Part shown: piece after piece, positions 18,788 to 30,226 of the stretch | How the letters are laid out: the number at the start of each line of letters is the position of its first letter | Position numbering within the stretch: position 1 is the stretch's first letter | The notes under the pieces: model-generated | Told to the model about the DNA's origin: nothing | The model's input: only the letters and a program-made list of their open reading frames with translations | The model's database searches: none | Position numbers and translations under genes: made by a program | Assembly (NCBI GenBank): GCA_016290835.1 | Contig: JAEEVG010000005.1 | Location: 1 to 64,000, forward strand | Reading direction: 5' to 3' | DNA length: 64,000 nt | DNA from: Bacteroidales bacterium | GTDB lineage: Bacteria; Bacteroidota; Bacteroidia; Bacteroidales; UBA932

Positions 18788-19617
18788 CAAAGGGCATCCA
18801 TATCTGGAGTACGGCGCCCGGTGAGAAAAAACGGGGCGGAAATCCGTATGCGCCGGCCTATTTCGAATTGGTATGCCTGGCGCTTTCGGCCCTGATGTGG
18901 CGGAAACTGAACGGCCCCATCAAGTTCTATACGGATACGGAGGCCTTCACCTGGTTCCAACTCCATGATTTGCTGGATATCTGGGATGGCGGTGTCGATA
19001 CCGAGGCATTGGATTCGATCCCCCGTTCCATCAATCAGGAGATCTTCTGGGCCGGATCCAAGTTGTTCGCCCTCCGGGCGGAAACCGCGCCGGTGGCCAT
19101 GGTGGATACCGATCTGATTATCTGGAAACCGCTGGAGGATCTGTTGGACGGTCCCTTGACGGTATTGCACCGGGAAGAGATCATCGACTGCTATATTCCG
19201 ATGGAATACCTGAAGAAACGCCCCGGTTACCAATTCGACCCCCAGTGGGACTGGACGGTCAAGCCTTGTAACACGGCCTTTGCGTATTTTGGGGACGATG
19301 CCTTTAAAAAGCAATATGTGGACAAGGCCATTGACTTTATGACGGACAATTCTGTCTATCCCATGGAGATGGTTTCCCAGATGGTTTTCGCCGAGCAGCG
19401 GCTGCTGGCGATGGAAGCCCGGAAGGAAAGCATCCGGATCAATGCCCTCATCAAGGATCCTTTCGAGGAGGACAATACCCTTTTCACGCATCTATGGGGG
19501 GCCAAGCAAATTGCCCGCTCCAACCCTGAACAATGCGAAATCCTGGTCCGGGCGATGATGAACAAGATCCGGGAAGAGAATGTTGTCATCTATAACAAAC
19601 TCTTGAAACTGGCATAA
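18784..19617 (+). CDS. Glycosyltransferase-like protein (DUF6734-type), fifth gene of the unknown operon
   Basis: A 277-residue soluble protein. GPIKFYTDTEAF (44-55) followed by MVDTDLIIWKPLEDL (106-120) fits a GT-A-like nucleotide-sugar fold: an early beta-strand ending in Y-T-D and a D-x-D metal-binding motif at 108-110. A later NTAF segment (about 163-166) would sit where acceptor-site residues lie in such enzymes. I associate this pattern with DUF6734, a family without a characterised activity. The ATG overlaps the preceding TGA by four bases, so it belongs to the operon and could glycosylate one of the large partners; that is inference. No terminator is seen downstream, and the guaB promoter follows within 40 bases. 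Confidence 0.65.
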   Translation: MTKGIHIWSTAPGEKKRGGNPYAPAYFELVCLALSALMWRKLNGPIKFYTDTEAFTWFQLHDLLDIWDGGVDTEALDSIPRSINQEIFWAGSKLFALRAETAPVAMVDTDLIIWKPLEDLLDGPLTVLHREEIIDCYIPMEYLKKRPGYQFDPQWDWTVKPCNTAFAYFGDDAFKKQYVDKAIDFMTDNSVYPMEMVSQMVFAEQRLLAMEARKESIRINALIKDPFEEDNTLFTHLWGAKQIARSNPEQCEILVRAMMNKIREENVVIYNKLLKLA

Positions 19618-19653
19618 AGGTGGTTTATTGACAGGGGATTGTTGATAACTTTT

Positions 19654-22762
<3,109 letters not shown>

Positions 22763-22780
22763 CATTTAATTCAAGATAGT

Positions 22781-23764
22781 ATGACAACAGGTAACGTCCG
22801 CCCCGCGAATATGGAGCGCATCACCACGCCCGAACTGGCCCGGGTATTCATCGAAGAACAAATCACGCTGCTGCGCGAGCAGATCGGCGACAAGAAGGTG
22901 CTGCTGGCCCTGTCGGGCGGCGTGGACTCTTCCGTGGTCGCGGCGTTGCTGATCAAAGCCGTGGGGAAGCAGCTGGTCTCCGTGCACGTCAACCACGGTC
23001 TGCTGCGCAAGGGTGAGCCCGAGCAGGTGGTCCGCGTGTTCCGCGACGAGCTCGACGCCAACCTGATCTACGTGGATGCCGTGGACCGTTTCCTCGACAA
23101 GCTCGCCGGCGTGGCCGATCCCGAGCAGAAAAGGAAAATCATCGGCGCGGAATTCATCCGCGTGTTCGAGGAGGAGGCCCGCAAGCTCGAGGGCATCAGT
23201 TTCCTGGCCCAGGGGACGATTTATCCCGATATCATCGAGTCCGGCCCCGTGAAGTCGCACCACAATGTGGGCGGCCTGCCGGACGATCTCCAGTTCGAGC
23301 TCGTGGAGCCCATCAAGCTGCTCTTCAAGGACGAGGTCCGCGTGGTCGGCAAGGCCCTGGGCCTGCCTGACAACATGGTCTTCCGCCAGCCGTTCCCCGG
23401 CCCCGGACTGGGTGTCCGCTGCACGGGCGCCATCACGCGCGACCGGCTGGAGGCCCTGCGCGAGAGCGATGCCATCCTGCGCGAGGAGTTCGCCAAGAAC
23501 GGCCTGGAGGGCAAGGTGTGGCAGTATTTCACGGTGGTCCCCGACTACAAGTCGACGGGTGTCAAGGAAGGCAAGCGCAGCTGGGACTGGCCGGTGATCA
23601 TCCGTGCCGTGAACACCCGCGACGCCATGACCGCCACCATCGAGGAGATCCCCTATGCGCTGCTGCATCATATCACCAAGCGCATCATCACGGAAGTCCC
23701 GGGCGTGAACCGCGTGCTGTACGACCTCACGCCGAAGCCGACCGGAACCATCGAATGGGAATAA
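22781..23764 (+). CDS. Second GMP synthetase, ATP-pyrophosphatase part only (no glutaminase domain)
   Basis: The 327-residue protein corresponds to the synthetase half of GuaA. The PP-loop LALSGGVDSS is at about 43-52, with [13 protein letters not shown] (about 143), [19 protein letters not shown] and the C-terminal TGTIEWE. The amidotransferase domain is entirely absent, and an ATG-led 15-residue extension takes its place, so this is not a broken copy. Archaeal GMP synthases use separate subunits of this type, so it may take ammonia directly or borrow ammonia from a partner such as the neighbouring GuaA. It begins 18 bases after guaA and is co-directional. Its sequence differs throughout from the guaA C-terminal half, so the duplication is not recent. 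Confidence 0.88.
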   Translation: MTTGNVRPANMERITTPELARVFIEEQITLLREQIGDKKVLLALSGGVDSSVVAALLIKAVGKQLVSVHVNHGLLRKGEPEQVVRVFRDELDANLIYVDAVDRFLDKLAGVADPEQKRKIIGAEFIRVFEEEARKLEGISFLAQGTIYPDIIESGPVKSHHNVGGLPDDLQFELVEPIKLLFKDEVRVVGKALGLPDNMVFRQPFPGPGLGVRCTGAITRDRLEALRESDAILREEFAKNGLEGKVWQYFTVVPDYKSTGVKEGKRSWDWPVIIRAVNTRDAMTATIEEIPYALLHHITKRIITEVPGVNRVLYDLTPKPTGTIEWE

Positions 23765-23786
23765 TCACTTTTAATCACACATAGCA

Positions 23787-25154
23787 ATGGCTAAAGTACA
23801 GAACGACCAGGCAATTTATGACGCCCGTCCGCTTGGCGCGGGTAAAATGACCGTCCTCGGCCTCCAGCATCTCTTCGCGATGTTCGGGGCCACCGTCCTC
23901 GTTCCGGTGATTACCGGACTTTCCGTTTCCGCGACCCTGCTTTTTGCAGGCATCGGCACGCTGCTCTTCCACCTGCTCACCAAGATGAAGGTCCCCGCCT
24001 TCCTCGGCTCTTCCTTCGCCTTCCTGGGCGGATATGCGGCCGTGACGCAGATGGGTGCTGAGAAGGGGCTTGATCTTGCCGCTTCGCTGCCGTATGCGTG
24101 CATCGGCGTATTCTTCGCCGCCCTGATGTACTTCGTGCTGGCGGGCCTGTTCGCGGCCTTCGGTGCCAAGAAGGTGCTCCGTTTCTTCCCGCCCATCGTG
24201 ACCGGTCCGATCATCATCGCCATCGGTCTGACCCTGTCCGGTTCCGCCATCCAGAACTGCAGCCAGAACTGGTGGATCGCCCTCGTGGCCGTGCTGATCG
24301 TGGTGGTCTGCAACATCTGGGGCAAGGGGATGATCAAGATCGTCCCGATCCTGCTGGGTGTGCTGGGTTCCTACATCGTGGCCGCCTGCTTCGGTCAGGT
24401 GGATTTCACGCAGGTGAAGGAAGCCGCCTGGGTCGGCCTGCCGTTCTCCTGGAACAATACCGCTTTTGCGGTGTTCAAGAATCCCGACTGGGGTCTGGTG
24501 GTGGCCGCCATCATCGCCATCCTGCCGATTTCGCTCGCGACGATGGTGGAGCACATCGGCGATATGTGCGCCATCTCCTCGACGACGGGGATCAACTACC
24601 TCGAGGATCCGGGTCTGCACCGCACCCTGATGGGTGACGGTCTCGCCACCGCCGTGGCTTCCCTGTTCGGCGCTCCCGCCAACACGACCTACGGTGAGAA
24701 TACCGGCGTGCTCAACATCACCAAGGTGTTCGATCCGCGCGTGATCCGCATCGCCGCCTGCTTTGCCATCCTGCTGGCTTTCTGCCCGAAGTTCGCTGCG
24801 CTCATCGGAGTGATGCCGGCTGCGACCATCGGCGGTGTGTCGCTGGTCCTCTATGGTATGATTTCCGCGGTCGGTGTGCGTAATGTCGTCGAGAATCAGG
24901 TGGACTTCACTTCTTCTCGCAATCTGATCATCGCTGCCCTCATCCTGGTGCTGGCCATCGGTATCAAGTACGGTGCGAACGATTCGATCGATCTTGGCTT
25001 TACTTCGCTGAGCGGTCTGGCCGTGGCGGCGCTCGTGGGTATTATCCTGAATGCCGTGCTGCCGGGTAATGATTATGAGTTCGGCAAGGGGAAGCCGGGT
25101 GATGTGTCCGTGAATTTTGGTCCGCGCTTGGAGCAGGAGCCCAAGAAGGACTAA
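23787..25154 (+). CDS. NCS2-family nucleobase permease (uracil/xanthine type)
   Basis: A 455-residue inner-membrane protein with about 12-14 hydrophobic helices. LGLQHLFAMFGATVLVP (about 26-42) is the signature of UraA-like members, and MVEHIGDMCAISSTTGI (about 253-269) and YGENTGVLNITKV (about 303-315) hold the two glutamates that bind the nucleobase in this family. Proton-driven uptake of uracil is the closest assignment, but its place at the end of a guanine nucleotide operon makes xanthine or guanine uptake equally reasonable. It starts 22 bases after the second synthetase. A long palindromic repeat follows its stop and may end the transcript. Confidence 0.88.
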   Translation: MAKVQNDQAIYDARPLGAGKMTVLGLQHLFAMFGATVLVPVITGLSVSATLLFAGIGTLLFHLLTKMKVPAFLGSSFAFLGGYAAVTQMGAEKGLDLAASLPYACIGVFFAALMYFVLAGLFAAFGAKKVLRFFPPIVTGPIIIAIGLTLSGSAIQNCSQNWWIALVAVLIVVVCNIWGKGMIKIVPILLGVLGSYIVAACFGQVDFTQVKEAAWVGLPFSWNNTAFAVFKNPDWGLVVAAIIAILPISLATMVEHIGDMCAISSTTGINYLEDPGLHRTLMGDGLATAVASLFGAPANTTYGENTGVLNITKVFDPRVIRIAACFAILLAFCPKFAALIGVMPAATIGGVSLVLYGMISAVGVRNVVENQVDFTSSRNLIIAALILVLAIGIKYGANDSIDLGFTSLSGLAVAALVGIILNAVLPGNDYEFGKGKPGDVSVNFGPRLEQEPKKD

Positions 25155-25168
25155 GTTTTTTGGGCTAC

Positions 25169-25245
25169 GGCCGGACAGAGCGATCCCCCGGAAGCAGAAA
25201 TGAACCCTGTCGGGAAATGCTTCCGGGGGATCGTCTGTCCCGGCC
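25169..25245. repeat. Palindromic intergenic repeat, copy 1
   Basis: Arms at 25173-25196 and 25218-25240 are inverted complements of about 23 bases (GGACAGA.CGATCCCCCGGAAGCA), around a 21-base loop that itself contains CCC-TGTC-GGG. Further copies, with the loop conserved, lie at 30075-30151 and 30153-30214. It sits between the 3' end of the permease gene and the 3' end of the convergent HAD gene, where it could act as a bidirectional transcription stop. Confidence 0.85.
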
Positions 25246-25270
25246 TTGGTCCTACTGATCGTCGTATCCG

Positions 25271-25390
25271 GGCGGGAAGACCGGCCTCCGGCGAAGGCTC
25301 AGCCGCAGCAGGACCCGTTCCGCCGGGTCCGGTCCCCGCTTGCGGGGAGCGAGGATGGACGCCGAGACGGAGGCGCGGTCTTCCCGCTCC
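25271..25390 (+). repeat. Dispersed ~115-bp GC-rich repeat, copy A
   Basis: This stretch (GACCGGCCTCCGGCGAAGGC onward) recurs almost base for base in inverted orientation at 55140-55254. It contains a small palindrome CCCCGCTTGCGGGG. It ends at the stop codon of the HAD gene. Its spread over 30 kb without any gene inside indicates a non-coding dispersed element. Confidence 0.85.
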
Positions 25391-25392
25391 GG

Positions 25393-26229
25393 TTATTTGG
25401 AGAGGCGGGTGAGGACCCAGTCGGCCCGGATTTTGTCGATGATGGCGGTGACGATGGCGTAGGCGGGGCTCTGTCTGGTGTAGACCGCCGGGACGGCGAA
25501 GGCGACGCGGCCCTGGCGCTTGAGCTTTGCCGCGGTAGCCTTTTTGCGCTCGTTCTGCGGATCATAGACCGCGATCGAGTGGCCGCCGAACATCCCCACG
25601 ATCTTCATGCAGGGCACGTCGGTGTCCCCGTCGCCGAAATAGATCATGTGCGAGAAGGGGATGCGCTTCTTGTCCTCGGCCATCGAGGCGTTGACCTGCT
25701 TGTTGTCGCGGGCGCTGAAGATGCCCTTGCTGATCTTGAAGAGGAACTGTGTCTTGGCGGTGTAGTCCACGGCGATGCCCGGCCACTGGGCCTCGCCTTT
25801 CTCATCGTAGATGAAGGTGCCGGCGAAGATGTGCTTGAACTCCTTGGCGATGGGGCTGCCTTCGATGATCTCCTTCAGGCCCGAGGAATTGATGTAGTGC
25901 TCGATGCGCACGCCGTGCGCGCGGCCGTACTCGTTGATGAGCCGGAACCAGTCCCGGACTCCTTCGAAGAGCTGGATGTCCTTGCCGAAACGGCGGAAAT
26001 CTTCGCGGCGCAGGGTGATGGCGTTGCGCTTCGCCTCGTCGAACATCAGTTTCATATAGGAAAGGACGTTGGACGCGTCCTGGCCGATGGCGATGTTGTC
26101 CGAGGCACGCCAGAATTCGTCGGCCGTCTTGCCGACGGCCTGGATGAAGCCGAATTCCTGCATATTGCCCGGCGAGAGGGTGCCGTCATAATCGTATATC
26201 AGTGCGACGAGGGGTTTCTTCTGGCTCAT
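25393..26229 (-). CDS. HAD-superfamily phosphatase
   Basis: The 278-residue cytoplasmic protein starts with IYDYDGTLSPG: Asp13 as nucleophile and Asp15 as acid/base in the D-x-D-G-T motif. A helical cap follows (about 20-110), then INSSGLKEII (motif II Ser, about 113) and IYFGDGDTDVPCM (motif IV, about 213-225) for metal binding. Hydrolysis of a phosphomonoester is expected, but the substrate is not evident. It is transcribed against the permease gene, and its 3' end abuts a dispersed repeat. No clear consensus promoter was found upstream; the gap to the divergent acyl-CoA ligase is 130 bases. Confidence 0.85.
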   Translation of the reverse strand: MSQKKPLVALIYDYDGTLSPGNMQEFGFIQAVGKTADEFWRASDNIAIGQDASNVLSYMKLMFDEAKRNAITLRREDFRRFGKDIQLFEGVRDWFRLINEYGRAHGVRIEHYINSSGLKEIIEGSPIAKEFKHIFAGTFIYDEKGEAQWPGIAVDYTAKTQFLFKISKGIFSARDNKQVNASMAEDKKRIPFSHMIYFGDGDTDVPCMKIVGMFGGHSIAVYDPQNERKKATAAKLKRQGRVAFAVPAVYTRQSPAYAIVTAIIDKIRADWVLTRLSK

Positions 26230-26297
26230 AGTTCACCACATATATTGACATTTCGCCCCAAATATCGGAATTATTCGCCACATACGCACGCGATGCG

Positions 26298-26328
26298 TTG
26301 CAAAAAAACCGGTACTGCCGTACTTTTG
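26298..26328 (+). promoter_or_regulatory. Promoter of the acyl-CoA ligase gene
   Basis: TTG at 26298-26300 and TACTTTTG at 26321-26328 are spaced by 20 bases, an exact fit to the Bacteroidetes consensus. The ATG lies 32 bases further on. Confidence 0.8.
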
Positions 26329-26359
26329 AGAATTCTTTTGAACATTATTCACACAAGAC

Positions 26360-28006
26360 ATGGAAAAATATCCGCACTACCTGGAGCGTCTGCAGAACGC
26401 CACCCGCAAGTACTGGGACAAGGCCGCCCTCAACAGCATCGGCGGCGAGTCCTTCACCTATGGCCAGATGGCCACCCAGATTGAAAAATTCCACCTCGTC
26501 TTCGACAAGATGGGGGTCAAGCCCGGCAGCAAGATCGCCCTCTGGGCCCGCAACGGCGCCCGCTGGGGTATGGCTTACCTGGCCGTCAATACCTACCAGA
26601 CCGTCATCGTCCCGCTGCTCGCCGACTTCACGGCCGAAAGCGCCTCCTTCCTGGTGAACCACTCCGAGAGCATCGCCCTCTTCACCAATGAGGACAAGTT
26701 CAAGCAGATGGACATCAATTCGATGCCGGCCCTAAAGATGGTCGTCGACGTGGATACCTGGAAGGTGCTCTGGTCCGCCTCCGAGGAGCTCACCGCCATC
26801 TACAACCAGATGGACGCCCTCTTCGCGGAGAAGTGGCCCAACGGCTACGGCCCGGACGACGTCGTCTTCCCGACCGACAACTGGGACGAACTCTCCACCA
26901 TCAACTACACCTCCGGCTCCACCGGCGATCCGAAGGGCGTGATGCTGACCTACCGCAACTTCAGCGCGACGGTCGACTACAGCCAGCGCAATGTCCCTGC
27001 CGGCGACAAGATGGTTTCGATGCTTCCGATGGCCCATATGTACGGCCTGGTGATCGAGTTCATCTACCCGCTCTGCAACGGCACCGCCATCTACTGGCTC
27101 GGCAAGGCGCCGACCCCGGCCACCCTGCTCAAGGCCTTCGCCGACGTCAAGCCCTACCTGCTCATCACCGTCCCCCTCGTGATGGAGAAGATCTACAAGT
27201 CCAAGATCAAGCCGACCCTGGACAAGCCCGCCGTCAAGTTCCTGCTCAAGGTCCCCGGGCTCAACCAGATCATCTACAAGAAGGTCAAGGACGGTCTCGT
27301 TGCGGCTTTCGGCGGCAACGTCCAGGAGTTCATCATGGGCGGCGCCCCCCTCAACCCCGAAGTCGAGCGCATCTTCCGGAAGATCAAATTCCCGTACCTG
27401 GTGGGTTACGGCATGACCGAGGCCTGCCCGCTGCTGGCCTATGAGCACTGGACCAAGTTCGTCCCGGGCTCCTGCGGCAAGGCCGTGGACTGCGCCACCG
27501 TCCGCATTGACTCTGAGGATCCCCAGCATATCGCCGGCGAGATCCAGGCCAAAGGCGAGAACATCACCATCGGATACTTCAAGAACCCGGAGGCTTCCGC
27601 CAACGCTTTCACCGACGACGGATTCCTGCGCACCGGCGACCTGGGCATTATGGACAAGGACGGCAACATCTTCATCAAGGGCCGCTCCAAGAGCATGATC
27701 CTGACCGCCAACGGCCAGAACGTCTATCCGGAGGAGCTCGAGTCCATCGTCAACAACCAGCCCTGCGTGGCCGAGTCCGTGGTCGTGGACCGCGCCGGCA
27801 AGATCGTGGCGCTGGTCTATCTCGACAAGGATGCCATCAAGGCCGCGGGCCTGGACGACGAGGCCGTCTCCGATCTGCCCGAGCGCATCCGCGTCGGCGC
27901 CAACCGCCAACTCCCTGCCTACAGCAAGATCACCAAGGTCGAGCCCGTGCTCGTGCCCTTCGAGAAGACTCCGAAAATGAGCATCAAGCGCTTCCTGTAC
28001 AAATAA
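26360..28006 (+). CDS. Long-chain fatty acid--CoA ligase (AMP-forming)
   Basis: A 548-residue member of the adenylate-forming superfamily that activates a carboxylic acid with ATP and passes it to CoA. Motifs in order: the phosphate-binding loop YTSGSTGDPKGVMLTYRN (about 186-203), GYGMTEACPLLAY (about 351-363), FLRTGDLGIMD (about 421-431), the hinge GRSKSMILTANGQNVYPEELE (about 438-458), and the C-terminal catalytic lysine in MSIKRFLYK (Lys543). Length and the absence of carrier domains fit a stand-alone acyl-CoA synthetase; a long-chain substrate is likely but not provable. It has its own promoter and a clear downstream terminator, so it is a single-gene unit. Confidence 0.88.
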   Translation: MEKYPHYLERLQNATRKYWDKAALNSIGGESFTYGQMATQIEKFHLVFDKMGVKPGSKIALWARNGARWGMAYLAVNTYQTVIVPLLADFTAESASFLVNHSESIALFTNEDKFKQMDINSMPALKMVVDVDTWKVLWSASEELTAIYNQMDALFAEKWPNGYGPDDVVFPTDNWDELSTINYTSGSTGDPKGVMLTYRNFSATVDYSQRNVPAGDKMVSMLPMAHMYGLVIEFIYPLCNGTAIYWLGKAPTPATLLKAFADVKPYLLITVPLVMEKIYKSKIKPTLDKPAVKFLLKVPGLNQIIYKKVKDGLVAAFGGNVQEFIMGGAPLNPEVERIFRKIKFPYLVGYGMTEACPLLAYEHWTKFVPGSCGKAVDCATVRIDSEDPQHIAGEIQAKGENITIGYFKNPEASANAFTDDGFLRTGDLGIMDKDGNIFIKGRSKSMILTANGQNVYPEELESIVNNQPCVAESVVVDRAGKIVALVYLDKDAIKAAGLDDEAVSDLPERIRVGANRQLPAYSKITKVEPVLVPFEKTPKMSIKRFLYK

Positions 28007-28047
28007 TCCTGACAAATTGTCACTGGAACGCCATTTGAAACAAATCC

Positions 28048-28076
28048 GGGTGCAACGCTTTGTTGCACCCTTTTTC
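28048..28076 (+). terminator. Rho-independent terminator after the acyl-CoA ligase gene
   Basis: A perfect 9-bp stem, GGGTGCAAC (28048-28056) with GTTGCACCC (28062-28070), has a five-base loop and is followed by TTTTT. It lies 42 bases after the stop codon. Confidence 0.9.
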
Positions 28077-28173
28077 TTTCGTTTATTGTCTGCCGGCTGT
28101 GCTGCGTGCAAAACCGTAGCCGCCCGTGGCTCGTGAACGGGATGACAAGAATTAAAATAAAAAGATAAAGAAT

Positions 28174-30069
28174 ATGGCTACTAAAACGCTTTCGGGTAAA
28201 ATCGGTGTGACCACCGAAAACATCTTCCCGGTCATCAAGCAATTCCTCTATTCAGACCACGAAATCTTCCTCCGCGAACTCGTCGCCAACGCCGTCGACG
28301 CCACGCGCAAACTCCAGGCCCTCGCCTCCAGCGGCGACTTCAAAGCCGAACTCGGCGAACTGAAAGTCACCATCGAACTCGACGAAGACCAGAAGGTCCT
28401 CCGCATCTCCGACCGCGGCATCGGCATGACCGAAGACGAAGTGGACCGCTACATCAACCAGATCGCCTTCTCCTCCGCCGGCGAATTCCTCGAGAAATAC
28501 AAAGACCAGATGGGCTCCATCATCGGCCACTTCGGCCTGGGCTTCTACTCCGCCTTCATGGTGAGCAAGAAAGTCACCATCGACTCGCTGAGCTGGCAGG
28601 AAGGCGCCAAGCCCGTCTTTTGGTCCTGCGACGGCTCCCCGGAATTCACGATGGAAGAAGGCACGCGCACGGACCGCGGCACCACCGTCACCCTCTACCT
28701 CGACGACGACTCCACGGAATTCGCCTCCAAGGGCCGCATCAGCCAGTTGCTCGGCAAATACTGTAAGTTCATGCCCCTCCCCGTGGTCTTCGGCAAGAAG
28801 ACCGAATGGAAGGACGGCAAGAGCGTCGAGACCGACGAGGACAAGGTCATCAACGACATCGAGCCCATCTGGACCAAGACCCCGTCCGAACTCAAGGACG
28901 AGGACTACCTCAAGTTCTACCGCGCCCTCTACCCGATGGAGGAAGATCCGATGTTCTGGATCCACCTCAATGTCGATTATCCCTTCACCCTCACCGGTGT
29001 GCTCTATTTCCCGAAGATCAAGGAGCGGATGGCCATCGACAAGAACAAGATCCAGCTCTATTGCAACCAGATGTTCGTCACCGACCACGTGGACAATATC
29101 GTCCCGGACTTCCTGACCCTGCTGCACGGCGTGATCGACTCCCCGGACATCCCGCTCAACGTCTCCCGCAGCTATCTCCAGAGCGACGCTAACGTCGAGA
29201 AGATCAGCACCTACATCACCAAGAAGGTGGCCGACCGCCTGGAGGAGATTTTCAAGGAGCAGCGCGAGCAGTATGAGCAGAAGTGGGACAACATCAAGCT
29301 CTTCATCGAGTACGGCATGCTCACCGACGAGAAGTTCTGCGAGCGCGCCCTGGGCTTCGCCCTGCTCAAGAATACTGACGGCAAGTATTTCAGCCTGCCC
29401 GACTACCGCACGGCCATCGAGCCGGTCCAGACCGACAAGGACCAGAATGTGGTCTATCTCTATGCCACCAAGCCGGTCGAGCAGTACAGCTGGATCGAGG
29501 GGGCCAAGAACCAGGGCTACGACGTCCTGCTGATGGATTGCGAGCTGGACAGCCACTTCGTGGGGCTGCTGGAGAGCAAGGTCGAGAAGACGCGTTTCGC
29601 CCGCGTGGACAGTGATTCCGTGGACAACCTGATTCCCAAGGAGGATAAGGTGAAGCCGCAGATGTCGGACGAGGACAAGAAGACGCTCGAGGATCTCTTC
29701 AAGGCGGTTCTTCCGGAGGGCAACGACTATTTGGTCGAGGCGCAGAATCTGGGCGAGACCGCGGCGCCGGTGCTCATTACGCAGAGCGAGTTTATGCGGC
29801 GGTATCGGGAGATGAGCGTATTGAGCGGGGGGATGAATTACTATGGTTCCCTGCCGGAGGCGTACAATATTCTCGTGAATATGGAGAATCCGCTGATTGC
29901 GAAGATCTGGGGTGGCAAGAAGGAGGCGGGGGAGACGGCTCCTGCGGATTTTGCGAAGGAGAATGAGTTGCTGCGGCAGGTGGTGGATTTGGCGTTGCTG
30001 GGGAACGGTATGCTCAAAGGCAAGGCGCTTGCCGACTTCATTTCCCGCAGCCAGAAACTGTTACAGTAG
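28174..30069 (+). CDS. htpG: Chaperone HtpG (Hsp90 family)
   Basis: ATP-dependent cytosolic chaperone of 631 residues. The N-terminal GHKL domain shows EIFLRELVANAVDATRKL (about 29-46), with the catalytic Glu and the Mg-binding Asn. SDRGIGMTEDEV and IGHFGLGFYSAFMV (the lid hinge) follow. The middle domain has the NVSRSYLQSDANV segment (about 327), whose arginine contacts the ATP phosphate. The remainder is the C-terminal dimerisation domain. No broken or missing motif was seen. Codon use shifts from GC-ending to G/T-mixed codons in the last 120 residues. A cluster of palindromic repeats directly follows the stop. Confidence 0.96.
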   Translation: MATKTLSGKIGVTTENIFPVIKQFLYSDHEIFLRELVANAVDATRKLQALASSGDFKAELGELKVTIELDEDQKVLRISDRGIGMTEDEVDRYINQIAFSSAGEFLEKYKDQMGSIIGHFGLGFYSAFMVSKKVTIDSLSWQEGAKPVFWSCDGSPEFTMEEGTRTDRGTTVTLYLDDDSTEFASKGRISQLLGKYCKFMPLPVVFGKKTEWKDGKSVETDEDKVINDIEPIWTKTPSELKDEDYLKFYRALYPMEEDPMFWIHLNVDYPFTLTGVLYFPKIKERMAIDKNKIQLYCNQMFVTDHVDNIVPDFLTLLHGVIDSPDIPLNVSRSYLQSDANVEKISTYITKKVADRLEEIFKEQREQYEQKWDNIKLFIEYGMLTDEKFCERALGFALLKNTDGKYFSLPDYRTAIEPVQTDKDQNVVYLYATKPVEQYSWIEGAKNQGYDVLLMDCELDSHFVGLLESKVEKTRFARVDSDSVDNLIPKEDKVKPQMSDEDKKTLEDLFKAVLPEGNDYLVEAQNLGETAAPVLITQSEFMRRYREMSVLSGGMNYYGSLPEAYNILVNMENPLIAKIWGGKKEAGETAPADFAKENELLRQVVDLALLGNGMLKGKALADFISRSQKLLQ

Positions 30070-30074
30070 GGTAC

Positions 30075-30151
30075 GGCCGGACAGAGCGATCCCCCGGAAG
30101 CAGAAATGAACCCTATCGGGAAATGCTTCCGGGGGATCGCTCTGTCCGGCC
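30075..30151. repeat. Palindromic intergenic repeat, copy 2
   Basis: This copy is a perfect 28-bp inverted repeat (GGCCGGACAGAGCGATCCCC at the outer end; arms 30075-30102 and 30124-30151), with the same 21-base loop as copy 1 apart from one base. It starts 6 bases after the htpG stop codon. The loop can form a small inner hairpin CCC-TATC-GGG, giving a two-level stem. Confidence 0.9.
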
Positions 30152-30152
30152 T

Positions 30153-30214
30153 CATCCCGGAAGCAGAAATGAACCCTGTCGGGAAATGCTTCCGGGGGAT
30201 CGTCTGTCCCGGCC
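30153..30214. repeat. Palindromic intergenic repeat, copy 3 (left arm truncated)
   Basis: Directly follows copy 2. The right arm and loop match copy 1 (TGCTTCCGGGGGATCGTCTG), but the left arm retains only TCCCGGAAGCA. It lies 13 bases from the stop codon of the convergent GH97 gene. Confidence 0.85.
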
Positions 30215-30226
30215 TCAGCCCGGCCG

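Noticed and set aside
2551..19617. Contractile injection system or prophage interpretation of the large operon
   Set aside because: No sheath, tube, baseplate, spike, AAA+ ATPase or lysis gene was found in or beside it, so size and operon form alone do not support this.
30075..30214. Tandem palindromes as a CRISPR array
   Set aside because: Units are palindromes placed head to tail without unique spacers, with only three copies in two places and no cas gene.
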